Source of the DNA: Paracoccus sulfuroxidans
Lineage (GTDB): Bacteria > Pseudomonadota > Alphaproteobacteria > Rhodobacterales > Rhodobacteraceae
Assembly: GCF_007830335.1 (NCBI RefSeq)
Contig: NZ_VLKU01000004.1
Coordinates: forward strand, 124,001 to 188,000
Length of the DNA stretch: 64,000 nt
Reading direction: 5' to 3'
Position 1 is the stretch's first letter. Every line of letters begins with the position of its first letter. Positions 16,364 through 27,391 of this stretch are shown here, piece by piece. A program made the translations under genes and the position numbers. Below the pieces are notes generated by a model. It had not been told where the DNA came from. It saw only the letters and a list, made by a program, of their open reading frames with translations, and ran no database searches.

Positions 16364-18032
16364 ACGCCTGATCTATCTGCCGCTCGGCGGCGCGGGCGAG
16401 ATAGGCATGAATGCCTATGTCTACGGATACGGAGAACCGGGGAAAGAGCGTCTGATCGTCGTCGATCTGGGCGTGACCTTCGGGGATATGGACAGCGCGC
16501 CCGGGATCGACCTGATCATGCCCGACGTGGCCTGGCTGGAACAGAACCGTGACCGGATCGAGGCGGTCTTCATCACCCACGCGCATGAGGATCACATCGG
16601 TGGCCTTGGCTATCTGTGGCCGCGCATCCAGAAGCCGGTGCATTGCCGCAAGTTCACCGGCGCGCTTGGCCGGTTGAAGATGGAAGAGCTGGGCCTTTCC
16701 ACCGACGCGATCAAGATCCACGAGCCCCGCCCCGCCGTCATCGAGGTGGGGCCCTTCAAGGTCCAGTTCGTGCCGCTGAGCCACTCGATCCCCGAAAGCT
16801 CGGCGCTGATCATCGACACGCCTGCGGGCCGCATCGTGCATACCGGCGATTTCAAGCTGGACGGCACGCCCATCGTCGGCGAGCCCTTCGACCCCATCGC
16901 CTGGCACGAGATCGCGCATGAGGAGCAGGGCATCAAGGTGCTGGTCTGCGACTCTACCAATATCTTCTCGCCCAATCCCGGCCGGTCCGAGGCGATGCTG
17001 GCCAACCCGCTGCTGGATTTCATCACCCAGCAGAAGCAACTGGTCGTCGCCACCACCTTCGCCAGCAACGTCGCCCGTCTGAAGACACTGGCCGAGGCGG
17101 GCGTGGCGGCGGGTCGCAAGATCTGTCTGCTGGGCCGCGCCATGCGCCGCATGGTGACGGTCGCGAATGAGACGGGCGTTCTGACGAATTTCCCGGGCGT
17201 CATCAGCCCCGAGGATGCGTCGGAACTGCCGCGCGACAAGGTGTTGCTGATCGTCACCGGCTCTCAGGGCGAACGCCGCGCCGCCAGCGCGCAGCTGTCG
17301 CGGGGCCGCTATCTGGGGCTTGAGCTGAAAGAGGGGGACAGCTTCCTTTTCAGCTCCAGCACGATCCCCGGCAATGAGCGCGGCGTCATCCGCATCATGA
17401 ACGCGCTCAGCGTCAAGGGCGTCGATGTCTATGACACGACGGACGGGTTCTATCACGTCTCGGGCCACGCCAACCGCCCGGATATCGAGGCCGTGCACGA
17501 GCTGCTGAAGCCGCAGATCGTCATCCCCATGCATGGCGAGCATATGCACCTGCGCGAACACGCCAAGCTGGCCGAGGCGCGCGGCATCACCTCGGTGGTC
17601 GCGACCAATGGCAGCGTGCTGGACCTGACCGGCGACAAGCCGCGCGTGGTCGACCAGATCGACACCGGGCGTCTGTATCTGGACGGCAATGCGCTGATCG
17701 GCGCGATGGACGGGGTCGTGCGCGATCGCATCCGCATGGCGCTGAACGGGCATGCGATGGTCTCGGTCATCATCGACGAAGAGGACAACGCCCTTCCCGA
17801 TGCCTGGGTCGAGACCATGGGTCTGCCCGAGCGGGGCCGGGCAGGTGTGCCGCTGGTTCGCCATATCGAGGAAGAGCTGGCCGAGTTCCTGGAACGCGCC
17901 GATGACCGCACCGTCCAAAGCGACGAGCGCATGGAAGAGGCGATCCGCAAAATCACCCGGCAGGTGACGATGGAAGAAATCGGCAAGAAACCCGAGGTCA
18001 GCGTCATCATCAGCCGTCTCGCGGCCGAGTAA
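16356..18032 (+). CDS. rnj: Ribonuclease J
   Basis: 558 residues from ATG 16356, chosen because AAGGAG at 16343-16348 lies 7 bases upstream; an in-frame ATG at 16332 has no such site. RNase J is a metallo-beta-lactamase/beta-CASP ribonuclease with endo- and 5'-exonuclease activity, acting in rRNA maturation and mRNA decay. The metal motif H-A-H-E-D-H is at residues 75-80; VPLSHSIPES, the HTGDFKLD motif and VIPMHGEHMHL are further ligand and fold signatures. It overlaps coaX by 8 bases. Confidence 0.96.
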   Translation: MPERLIYLPLGGAGEIGMNAYVYGYGEPGKERLIVVDLGVTFGDMDSAPGIDLIMPDVAWLEQNRDRIEAVFITHAHEDHIGGLGYLWPRIQKPVHCRKFTGALGRLKMEELGLSTDAIKIHEPRPAVIEVGPFKVQFVPLSHSIPESSALIIDTPAGRIVHTGDFKLDGTPIVGEPFDPIAWHEIAHEEQGIKVLVCDSTNIFSPNPGRSEAMLANPLLDFITQQKQLVVATTFASNVARLKTLAEAGVAAGRKICLLGRAMRRMVTVANETGVLTNFPGVISPEDASELPRDKVLLIVTGSQGERRAASAQLSRGRYLGLELKEGDSFLFSSSTIPGNERGVIRIMNALSVKGVDVYDTTDGFYHVSGHANRPDIEAVHELLKPQIVIPMHGEHMHLREHAKLAEARGITSVVATNGSVLDLTGDKPRVVDQIDTGRLYLDGNALIGAMDGVVRDRIRMALNGHAMVSVIIDEEDNALPDAWVETMGLPERGRAGVPLVRHIEEELAEFLERADDRTVQSDERMEEAIRKITRQVTMEEIGKKPEVSVIISRLAAE

Positions 18033-18041
18033 ATCTTGACC

Positions 18042-18079
18042 TTTGCTCATGCGCCGGGCAAAGCCCGCGCATGAGCGAA
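18042..18079 (+). promoter_or_regulatory. Long hairpin enclosing the trmB start codon
   Basis: The left arm 18045-18059 (GCTCATGCGC, bulged C at 18055, GGGC) pairs with the right arm 18063-18076 (GCCC, GCGCATGAGC) around the loop AAA (18060-18062). One U-G and two A-U pairs can extend it to 18042/18079. The trmB ATG (18071-18073) is inside the stem and no Shine-Dalgarno lies upstream. There is no U-run afterwards, so it does not look like a simple rnj terminator. Confidence 0.6.
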
Positions 18080-18766
18080 TTCGACCCGACCCCTCCGCGC
18101 CGCAATTTCTATGGCCGCCGTCACGGCAAGACCCTGCGGCAAAGCCAGAAGGGCTATCTGTCCGAGGATCTGGGCAGCCTGCGCCCGCGCGGCATCACCC
18201 ATCAGGACAACCCCGAGCGGGTGCCCGTCACGACCGCCTCGATCTTCGGCGACGACCGCCCGGTCTGGCTGGAGGTCGGTTTCGGCGGGGGTGAGCACAT
18301 GGTGCACATGGCGGCGCGCTACCCCGAGGTGGGCGTCATCGGCTGCGAGCCTTTCATCAACGGCGTCGCCATGCTGCTGGGCAAGATCCGCGCGGCGGGC
18401 GTCGAAAACGTCAGCGTCCATCCGGGTGATGCGCGCGATCTGATGGATGTGCTGCCCGAAGGCAGCATCGCCAAGGCATTTCTGAACTACCCCGACCCCT
18501 GGCCCAAGGCGCGCCATCACCGCCGCCGCTTCGTCACGCCCGAGCATCTGATCCCGCTTTACCGCGTCATGCAGCCGGGCGCCGAATTCCGCGTGGCGAC
18601 CGACATTCCCGATTATGTCCGCCAGACGCTGGAAGAGGTACCCAAAGCCGGGTTCACGCTGGTTCATGAGGGCCTCGACGCCTGGGACGACTGGCTGAGC
18701 ACGCGCTATGAGCAGAAGGCCCTGCGCGAAGGCCGCGTGCCGCATTACGTGACTTTCCGCCGATAG
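18071..18766 (+). CDS. trmB: tRNA (guanine-N7-)-methyltransferase
   Basis: 231 residues. TrmB forms m7G46 in the tRNA variable loop using S-adenosylmethionine. The SAM site EVGFGGGEH is near residue 60; the family signature NYPDPWPKARHHRRRF is near 139, and TDIPDYV follows. The N-terminus NFYGRRHGKTLR is typical of alphaproteobacterial members, supporting ATG 18071 even though this codon is buried in a hairpin and has no clear ribosome site. Confidence 0.95.
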   Translation: MSEFDPTPPRRNFYGRRHGKTLRQSQKGYLSEDLGSLRPRGITHQDNPERVPVTTASIFGDDRPVWLEVGFGGGEHMVHMAARYPEVGVIGCEPFINGVAMLLGKIRAAGVENVSVHPGDARDLMDVLPEGSIAKAFLNYPDPWPKARHHRRRFVTPEHLIPLYRVMQPGAEFRVATDIPDYVRQTLEEVPKAGFTLVHEGLDAWDDWLSTRYEQKALREGRVPHYVTFRR

Positions 18767-18795
18767 GCGACCTTCCGCAGATAGGTACGGGCACA

Positions 18796-18824
18796 TTGCA
18801 ACACCTCGCTGTGAACGCTATCAC
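18796..18824 (+). promoter_or_regulatory. Candidate sigma-70 promoter of aroA
   Basis: TTGCAA at 18796-18801 and TATCAC at 18819-18824, separated by 17 bases, in the 81-base gap between trmB and aroA; the predicted start is about 16 bases before ATG 18848. It is a partial match to consensus. Confidence 0.35.
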
Positions 18825-18847
18825 TCTGGCGTCAATCGAGGTGAGCC

Positions 18848-20179
18848 ATGTCCCATTCCGCCGAAGCCCTTCCCATGTCCTCGCGCCGTTCCGGCCCGCT
18901 GTCGGGCGAGGCGCGCATCCCCGGTGACAAGTCGATCAGCCACCGCGCGCTGATCCTTGGGGCACTGACGGTCGGCGAGACGCATATCACCGGCCTGCTG
19001 GAAGGCGAGGATGTGCTGGACACCGCCAAGGCCATGCGCGCTTTCGGCGCGAAGGTCGAGCGCGTGGGCGAGGGCGAATGGCGCGTCAACGGCGTGGGCG
19101 TGGGCGGCTTCACCGAGCCCGAAGGCGTGATTGATTGCGGAAACTCGGGCACGGGCGTGCGGCTGATCATGGGCGCGATGGCAACTACCCCGATCACCGC
19201 CACCTTCACCGGCGACGCCAGCCTCTCGAAACGCCCGATGGCGCGCATCACCGACCCGCTGCAGCTTTTCGGCTGCGAGGTCACCTCGCGCGAAGGTGGA
19301 CGCCTGCCGGTGACGATCAAGGGCGCGGTCGATGCTGCCCCCGTGACCTATCGCACCCCGGTCGCCAGTGCGCAGATCAAATCGGCGGTGCTGCTGGCGG
19401 GGCTGAACGCGCCCGGCCAGACCGTGGTGATCGAGGCCGAGCCGACCCGCGACCATACCGAGCGGATGCTGACCGGCTTTGGCGCGCAGATCGTAACCGA
19501 GGTGACGGATGAGGGGCATGTCATCACCCTGACAGGTCGCCCGGAGCTGAAGCCGCAGCCGATCGCCGTGCCGCGCGATCCCTCCAGCGCCGCCTTCCCG
19601 GTGGCCGCCGCGCTGATCGTGCCGGGGTCCGAGATCCGGGTGCCGGGCGTCAGCCGCAACCCGACGCGCGATGGCCTCTTCATCACGCTGCTGGAAATGG
19701 GCGCCGACATCCGCTTTGAAAACGAACGCGAAGAGGGCGGAGAGCCGGTCGCCGATCTGGTCGTCCGTCACGGTCCGCTGAAGGGCGTCGAGGTTCCGGC
19801 CGAGCGTGCGGCCAGCATGATCGACGAATTCCCGATCCTCTCGGTCATCGCCTGTTTCGCCGAAGGGCTGACGGTGATGAACGGCGTGGCCGAATTGCGG
19901 GTCAAGGAAAGCGACCGCATCGACGCCATGGCCGTGGGCCTGCGCGCGAATGGCGCGCGCGTCGATGAAACCCGCGACAGCATGACCGTGCATGGCATGG
20001 GCGGGCTGAAGGGCGGGGCCACGGCCACCAGCCATCTGGATCACCGGATCGCCATGTCCTTCCTGATCGCGGGGCTCGCGTCCGAGCAGCCGATCAGCGT
20101 CGATGACGGCAGCCCGATTGCGACCTCTTTCCCGGACTTCCTGCCGCTGATGAAGGGGCTGGGCGGCGATCTGGGCTGA
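18848..20179 (+). CDS. aroA: 3-phosphoshikimate 1-carboxyvinyltransferase (EPSP synthase)
   Basis: 443 residues. AroA joins phosphoenolpyruvate to shikimate 3-phosphate in the shikimate pathway. Signatures are [16 protein letters not shown] near residue 26, [15 protein letters not shown] near 97, and [13 protein letters not shown] near 352. The motif at about 97-105 has the Ala-rich form seen in class II (CP4-like) enzymes of alphaproteobacteria, which are often naturally glyphosate-tolerant; that is family knowledge, not shown here. GAGGTGAGCC precedes ATG 18848. Confidence 0.97.
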   Translation: MSHSAEALPMSSRRSGPLSGEARIPGDKSISHRALILGALTVGETHITGLLEGEDVLDTAKAMRAFGAKVERVGEGEWRVNGVGVGGFTEPEGVIDCGNSGTGVRLIMGAMATTPITATFTGDASLSKRPMARITDPLQLFGCEVTSREGGRLPVTIKGAVDAAPVTYRTPVASAQIKSAVLLAGLNAPGQTVVIEAEPTRDHTERMLTGFGAQIVTEVTDEGHVITLTGRPELKPQPIAVPRDPSSAAFPVAAALIVPGSEIRVPGVSRNPTRDGLFITLLEMGADIRFENEREEGGEPVADLVVRHGPLKGVEVPAERAASMIDEFPILSVIACFAEGLTVMNGVAELRVKESDRIDAMAVGLRANGARVDETRDSMTVHGMGGLKGGATATSHLDHRIAMSFLIAGLASEQPISVDDGSPIATSFPDFLPLMKGLGGDLG

Positions 20180-20202
20180 CATGATCGCAGCTTTGAATAT
20201 GA

Positions 20203-20230
20203 AAACGCCCGGGCGAAGGCCCGGGCGTTT
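20203..20230. terminator. Bidirectional terminator between aroA and a lipoprotein gene
   Basis: Stem ACGCCCGGGC (20205-20214) / GCCCGGGCGT (20219-20228) with loop GAAG, extended by A-T pairs to 12 bp, with A/T bases on both flanks. It serves aroA rightward and the lipoprotein gene leftward. Confidence 0.85.
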
Positions 20231-20242
20231 GTCGTTTCGGGC

Positions 20243-20638
20243 TTATTTGGATTTCATCCGCTCAAGCTCGGGGAAGGGGTTCCATTTCACATCCGGGCGG
20301 TTGCACAGCGGATGCTCAAGCGCCGCGCCATCGGGCTTCTGGTTCTCGATCTTGACGCCCATATTGTGCACGCCGACATAGACGCCCGAGACGTTCTTGC
20401 TATCCGCACGCACGCAGATGCCTTGCGTGCCATCCGAAAGCGTCGCGAGGTTCGAGATCTCGGCATCGCGGATCGAGGCGGGATCATAGATGATCTGCTG
20501 CGCGTCCTTGACGATATTGGCCTTCAGCTCGGCACTGGGCGAGACCGAATTCGCAATCGCCTTGGCGTAATCCTCGCCATCGGTGGCGCAGGCCGCCAGC
20601 CCCAGAAGCACCAAGGCGCTGATAAGCATCCGTTTCAT
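20243..20638 (-). CDS. Hypothetical lipoprotein
   Basis: 131 residues from ATG at 20638, chosen because the signal MKRMLISALVLLGLAAC begins there and AAAGGA lies just upstream; the open frame continues to 20680. The lipobox is LAAC. The mature part (VKDAQQIIYDPASIRDAEISNL, then GICVRADSKNVSG, then a C-terminal PLCNRPDVKWNPFPEL) resembles small envelope proteins of Rhodobacterales that I cannot name; the two cysteines could be disulphide-bonded. Single gene ending at a strong terminator shared with aroA. Confidence 0.7.
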   Translation of the reverse strand: MKRMLISALVLLGLAACATDGEDYAKAIANSVSPSAELKANIVKDAQQIIYDPASIRDAEISNLATLSDGTQGICVRADSKNVSGVYVGVHNMGVKIENQKPDGAALEHPLCNRPDVKWNPFPELERMKSK

Positions 20639-20786
20639 ATTCAATCCTTTAGCCATCCGCAGCGTTTCCCCCAAATCCATACCAGCCGCCGCCCCGGATG
20701 AGAAGCGGCGAGGGCGCGCCGGCCCCGCGATGAACCAATCCCCGCCGCCCCGCGTTTTCCCGCATCAGCCGATGAAGGAGAATGCG

Positions 20787-21173
20787 ATGACCGATGCGCC
20801 CTGCATTTATCCCGCGATCCGTTACCGCGACGCGCGGGCGGCGATTGACTGGCTGGTGGGGATCCTGGGCTTCACCAACCGCGTCACCTATGAACATGAC
20901 GGCAAGATCGCCCATGCCGAGCTCTCCTTGGGCAGCTCCATCATCATGCTGGGTGAGGTGCGGGACGGCATGCCCCAGCAGGCCGCGCTGATCTATGTGG
21001 CGGTCAGCGATCCGGATGCGCTCTGCGAGCGGGTTCGGGCCAGCGGTGCGGTGATCGAGCAAGAGCCCTATGACACCGAATACGGCAGCCGCGAGTTTGC
21101 CTGCCGCGACTTTGAGGGCAATCAATGGTCCTTCGGGACCTATTGGCCGAAAGTGGGCGAGCCGCCGCTGTAG
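20787..21173 (+). CDS. VOC-family (glyoxalase-fold) protein
   Basis: 128 residues from ATG 20787, with AAGGAG at 20775-20780; ATG 20772 is a less likely start. The protein has the paired beta-alpha-beta-beta-beta modules of the vicinal oxygen chelate fold: YPAIRYRDARAAIDWLVGILGF at the start and FACRDFEGNQWSFGTYWP at the end. The latter is the signature of the PhnB/YciA-like glyoxalase or bleomycin-resistance-type subgroup. Substrate unknown. It is a single gene between divergent neighbours; its end faces prpE. Confidence 0.85.
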   Translation: MTDAPCIYPAIRYRDARAAIDWLVGILGFTNRVTYEHDGKIAHAELSLGSSIIMLGEVRDGMPQQAALIYVAVSDPDALCERVRASGAVIEQEPYDTEYGSREFACRDFEGNQWSFGTYWPKVGEPPL

Positions 21174-21194
21174 CGACGGCCCGTCCGTGCCGGA

Positions 21195-23090
21195 TCAGCT
21201 TTTCTGCGGATAGCCGACCGTCTGCAGCGCCTCGCCGATCTCGTCCAGAATGGCCGGATCGTCGATGGTCGCGGGCGTCTTGAATTCCTCGCCATCGGCG
21301 ATCTTAGCCATTGTCGCGCGCAGGATCTTGCCCGACCGGGTCTTCGGCAGCCGGTCGACCACCACCGCCGATTTGAAAGCGGCGACCGGGCCGATGGTGT
21401 CGCGCACCATCCGCACCACATCCTTGACGATCTGTTCGTCCGAGGTGGTCACGCCCTTCTTCAGGCACAGGAACCCCAGCGGAGACTGGCCCTTCAGGCT
21501 GTCGGCCACGCCGATCACCGCGCATTCCGCGACATCGGGATGGCTGGACAGAACCTCCTCCATCGCGCCGGTCGAGAGCCGATGGCCCGCGACGTTGATG
21601 ACGTCATCGGTGCGCGCCATGATGTACAGATAGCCGTCCTCGTCGACATAGCCCGCGTCTCCGGTCTCATAATAGCCGGGGAAATGGTCCAGATAGGATT
21701 TCAGATAGCGCGCTTCGGCATTCCACAGCGTCGGCAGGGTGCCGGGCGGCAGAGGCAGCTTGATGGCGATGGCACCCAGCGTGCCGGGGGCGACGGGATT
21801 GCCGCCCTCATCCAGAATATGCACCTCATAGCCCGGCATGGCGACCGAGGGGCTGCCCTTCCGGATCGGCATCTTCTCGATCCCGAAGGGGCTGGCGGCG
21901 ATGGCCCAGGCCGTTTCGGTCTGCCACCAGTGGTCGATGACGGGCAGGTGCAGCCGGTCCTCAAGCCATTGAATGGTGTCGGGGTCGGCGCGCTCACCCG
22001 CTAGAAACACTGCCTGCAGGTTCGAAAGGTCGTATTTGCCGATGAATTCGCCCTGCGGATCGTCGCGCTTCACCGCGCGGATGGCGGTGGGGGCGGTGAA
22101 GAAGGACTTCACCTTATGGTCCTGAATGACGCGCCAGAAGGTGCCCGCATCCGGCGTGCCGACGGGCTTGCCCTCAAAGACGATGGTCGTCGCGCCCGCA
22201 ATCAGCGGCGCATAGCAGATATAGCTGTGACCGACGACCCAACCCACATCCGAGGCGGCCCAGAAGACGTCGCCCGCTTCGATGTTGTAGATGTTCTTCA
22301 TCGACCAGTTCAGCGCGACCAGATGCCCGCCGTTGTGACGCACGACGCCCTTGGGCTGGCCCGTCGTCCCCGAGGTGTAAAGGATGTAAAGCGGATCGTT
22401 CCCCGCCACCGGCACGCAATCGGCCAGCGGCGTCCCGGTCTGGAATTCGTGCCAGTCGTGATCGCGGCCCGGGATCAGCTCGGCGGTTTCCTGTTCGCGT
22501 TGCAGGATGACGCAGAATTCGGGCTTCTGGCCGGATTGCTGGATCGCTGCGTCCAGCAGCGGCTTGTAGCGGACGACGCGGCCCGGCTCGATCCCGCAAG
22601 AGGCGGCGATGATCGCCTTGGGGGCGCAATCGTTGATGCGCGTGGCCAGCTCATGCGCGGCAAAGCCGCCGAAGACGACGCAGTGAACGGCCCCGATGCG
22701 GGCGCAGGCCAGCATCGCGACCAGCGCCTCGGCGACCATCGGCATATAGATGATGACGCGGTCGCCTTTGGTCACGCCCTTGGCCTGCAAGGCACCGGCC
22801 AGCCGGGCGGTGGCCTCTTGCAGCTCGCGGAAGGTCAGCGTGGCCTGCGACTGGGTGACCGGGCTGTCATGGATGATGGCGGGCTGATCGCCACGGCCAG
22901 CTTCCACATGGCGGTCGACGGCGTTCCAGCAGGTGTTGACCATGCCATCCGCGAACCATTCGTAAAGGGGCGCATTCTCATCGAACAGCGCCTTGCTGGG
23001 GGGGCGGACCCAATCGATCTTCCGGGCCTGCTGCATCCAGAACGCCTCGGGGTCATTTTGCGCCGCTAGGTAAACTTCTTTGTATACCAT
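21195..23090 (-). CDS. prpE: Propionyl-CoA synthetase
   Basis: 631 residues, ANL-superfamily acyl-CoA synthetase activating propionate (or acetate) to its CoA thioester through an acyl-AMP. The AMP-binding motif YTSGTTGQPKG is at residues 238-248; the WWQTETAWAI motif lies mid-protein; the C-terminal PKTRSGKILRATM holds the lysine that is acetylation-controlled in this family. ENAPLYEWFADGMVNTCWNAVDR at the N-terminus and the overall length fit PrpE better than Acs. Start at 23090 is 16 bases from a 24-bp palindrome, so expression is probably controlled by a dimeric regulator. Confidence 0.92.
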   Translation of the reverse strand: MVYKEVYLAAQNDPEAFWMQQARKIDWVRPPSKALFDENAPLYEWFADGMVNTCWNAVDRHVEAGRGDQPAIIHDSPVTQSQATLTFRELQEATARLAGALQAKGVTKGDRVIIYMPMVAEALVAMLACARIGAVHCVVFGGFAAHELATRINDCAPKAIIAASCGIEPGRVVRYKPLLDAAIQQSGQKPEFCVILQREQETAELIPGRDHDWHEFQTGTPLADCVPVAGNDPLYILYTSGTTGQPKGVVRHNGGHLVALNWSMKNIYNIEAGDVFWAASDVGWVVGHSYICYAPLIAGATTIVFEGKPVGTPDAGTFWRVIQDHKVKSFFTAPTAIRAVKRDDPQGEFIGKYDLSNLQAVFLAGERADPDTIQWLEDRLHLPVIDHWWQTETAWAIAASPFGIEKMPIRKGSPSVAMPGYEVHILDEGGNPVAPGTLGAIAIKLPLPPGTLPTLWNAEARYLKSYLDHFPGYYETGDAGYVDEDGYLYIMARTDDVINVAGHRLSTGAMEEVLSSHPDVAECAVIGVADSLKGQSPLGFLCLKKGVTTSDEQIVKDVVRMVRDTIGPVAAFKSAVVVDRLPKTRSGKILRATMAKIADGEEFKTPATIDDPAILDEIGEALQTVGYPQKS

Positions 23091-23106
23091 GGTATCCCTC
23101 CGCTAC

Positions 23107-23130
23107 TGCGCAGCGTAATTACGCTGCGCA
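23107..23130. promoter_or_regulatory. Perfect 24-bp palindrome upstream of prpE (operator candidate)
   Basis: The half-site TGCGCAGCGTAA is followed directly by its exact reverse complement, with no spacer or mismatch. It lies 17-40 bases upstream of the prpE start and downstream of the maeB terminator, so only prpE would be affected. No regulator gene is adjacent. Confidence 0.7.
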
Positions 23131-23199
23131 TCGGCTTTTCGCAACAATGATGCGCGGGCTGACAGCGATAAACCAGAGGTGATGGCGTCGGAACATGAA

Positions 23200-23224
23200 A
23201 AAGGCCCCGGAAGCCGGGGCCTTT
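23200..23224 (-). terminator. Terminator after maeB
   Basis: 11-bp GC-rich stem (half AAGGCCCCGG at 23201-23210, plus one A-T pair) with a three-base loop; on the minus strand it is followed by a T-run (complement of 23196-23200), right after the maeB stop at 23243. Confidence 0.85.
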
Positions 23225-23242
23225 GAAGCGTTTCGCACGAGG

Positions 23243-25522
<2,280 letters not shown>

Positions 25523-25667
25523 CGTCGCCTCCTCGGGAATGGTTGAGCGTTAAACTATTTTCTTTTCGGGGAACAGGGGGGTTCCGTGACTTCACGATAA
25601 TCTTGCGTCAAAGCAGCCCAAAGCGCAAAGTTCCGCCCATGGTCGGCGGATGGACAAGGGGCAAAAC

Positions 25668-26063
25668 ATGGCGTTGGTGGACGAAGCAAGAGAAGTGCGC
25701 GAGCGCGCCTATGCGCCCTATTCGAATTTCAAGGTCGGTGCCGCCGTGCGCGGGCAGTCGGGCGCGATCTATCGCGGCTGCAATGTCGAAAACGTAGCCT
25801 ATCCCGAAGGCACCTGCGCCGAGGCCGGGGCCATCGCCGCGATGATCGCCGCGGGCGAGACCGAGCTGATCGAGGTCGCCGTCATCGCCGACTCGCCCGA
25901 GCCGGTGCCCCCCTGCGGCGGCTGCCGCCAGAAACTGGCCGAATTCGGCCGCTCTCATACCCCTGTGCTGCTGGCGACGGTCAGCGGCAAGACGCTGGCA
26001 ACCACGGTGGGCGAGTTGCTGCCCGGCCGGTTCGAGGTCGCCCATATGGCCGGGACGGAATGA
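25668..26063 (+). CDS. cdd: Cytidine deaminase
   Basis: 131 residues from ATG 25668 (AAGGGG six bases upstream); the frame also offers ATG 25650. Deaminates cytidine and deoxycytidine to uridine forms in pyrimidine salvage. The zinc/catalytic set is complete: C50-A-E52 in GTCAEAGAI and C83/C86 in PPCGGCRQ. It is the first gene of a salvage operon and overlaps deoA by ATGA. Confidence 0.95.
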   Translation: MALVDEAREVRERAYAPYSNFKVGAAVRGQSGAIYRGCNVENVAYPEGTCAEAGAIAAMIAAGETELIEVAVIADSPEPVPPCGGCRQKLAEFGRSHTPVLLATVSGKTLATTVGELLPGRFEVAHMAGTE

Positions 26064-27391
26064 CCGCAGCCCCGGCCGTTCACAATCTGGATGAGGCGGG
26101 CGACCCCCGCAGCATCATCGCCGGGATCCGCGATGGGCGCGGGCTTGACGCCACCGGCGCGCGGCAGTTTGCCCAAGGGCTGGTCAGCGGCTGGTTCAGC
26201 GATGCGCAGGTGGGCGCATTGGCGATGGTGGTGCTGACGCGCGGCATCGGCCCCGAGGGGCGCGTGCATTTGACGCAGGCCATGCGCGATTCGGGGCGCG
26301 TGCTGCAATGGGACCTGCCGGGCCCGGTGGTCGACAAGCATTCGACGGGCGGTATCGGTGATACGGTCAGCCTGATCCTCGCGCCCGTGGTTGCCGCCTG
26401 CGGGGCCTATGTGCCGATGATCTCGGGCCGGGGGCTGGGGCATACGGGCGGGACGCTGGACAAGCTTGAGGCGATTGCGGGCCTGCGCACCGATCTGTCC
26501 GAGGCCGAGTTTCGCCGTGTCGTCGCCGACACCGGCACCGCCATAGTCGCCGCGGGCGGTGATCTCGCGCCCGCCGACCGTCGGCTTTACGCGCTGCGGG
26601 ATGAGACGGCGACGGTGGAAAGCATCGACCTGATCACCGCCTCGATCCTGTCGAAGAAGCTGGCGGCGGGGATTGATGCGCTGGTGCTGGACGTCAAATG
26701 CGGCTCGGGCGCGTTTCTGAAGACCAGCGATGAGGCGCTGGAACTGGCGCGGGCGCTGGTCGTGACGGCGACCGGCGCGGGGAGCCGTTGTCAGGCCTTC
26801 GTGACCGACATGGACCAGCCGCTGGGCCGCGCCGCAGGCAACGCGCTGGAACTGCGCGAGGCGATCCGCGTCCTGCGCGGCGATCCATGGGCAGATCTGG
26901 GGCGTCTGGGCGATCTGTCGCTGGCTCTGGCCAGCGGCTGTCTGCGGCTGGCGGGCATCGCGCCGGAGGCAGCCATCACGGCATTGGAAACCGGCGCGGC
27001 GGCTGAGCGTTTTGCCCGCATGATTGCCGCACAGGGGGGGCCGAGTGATCTGCTGGAGCATCCCGAGAAATATCTGCCCGACGCGCCGGTCATCCGGCCC
27101 GTGCCGGGGCAGGGCGTGATCCGCGCCATCGATACCGAGGCGCTTGGCCGCGTGGTGGTGGCTCTGGGCGGCGGACGGCTGCACGCCTCGGACAAGATCG
27201 ATCCCCGCGTGGGCCTGTCGGGGCTTCTGGGCATTGGCGAGGAGGCAGGCCCCGACCGCCCTCTGGCGCTGGTCCATGCCCGCAATGAGGCCGAGGCTGC
27301 CCGCGCCGTTTGCGCCGTCCATTCGGCCTACAGCTTTGGCGAAGCCCCCGCGCCGCAATCCTTGATCCGGTTTCAGGTGGATGCCGAATGA
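26060..27391 (+). CDS. deoA: Thymidine phosphorylase
   Basis: 443 residues. Cleaves thymidine (and deoxyuridine) with phosphate to the base and 2-deoxyribose 1-phosphate. Signatures: VVDKHSTGGIGDTVSLILAPVVAACG near residue 90, and SGRGLGHTGGTLDKLEAI, which is the classical family pattern, near 125; DVKCGSGAFLKT is the phosphate-binding region. It overlaps cdd and deoB by ATGA, so the three are translationally coupled. Its deoxyribose 1-phosphate is the substrate of DeoB. Confidence 0.96.
   Translation: MTAAPAVHNLDEAGDPRSIIAGIRDGRGLDATGARQFAQGLVSGWFSDAQVGALAMVVLTRGIGPEGRVHLTQAMRDSGRVLQWDLPGPVVDKHSTGGIGDTVSLILAPVVAACGAYVPMISGRGLGHTGGTLDKLEAIAGLRTDLSEAEFRRVVADTGTAIVAAGGDLAPADRRLYALRDETATVESIDLITASILSKKLAAGIDALVLDVKCGSGAFLKTSDEALELARALVVTATGAGSRCQAFVTDMDQPLGRAAGNALELREAIRVLRGDPWADLGRLGDLSLALASGCLRLAGIAPEAAITALETGAAAERFARMIAAQGGPSDLLEHPEKYLPDAPVIRPVPGQGVIRAIDTEALGRVVVALGGGRLHASDKIDPRVGLSGLLGIGEEAGPDRPLALVHARNEAEAARAVCAVHSAYSFGEAPAPQSLIRFQVDAE

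Noticed and set aside
18754..18785. Imperfect tandem repeat TTCCGCCGATAGG / TTCCGCAGATAGG at the end of trmB
   Set aside because: One repeat of 13 bases with a mismatch; probably a small local duplication without function.
25603..25628. TTGCG-N16-CGCAA inverted repeat between maeB and cdd
   Set aside because: Half-sites are only five bases and the spacer is long; likely chance in this composition.
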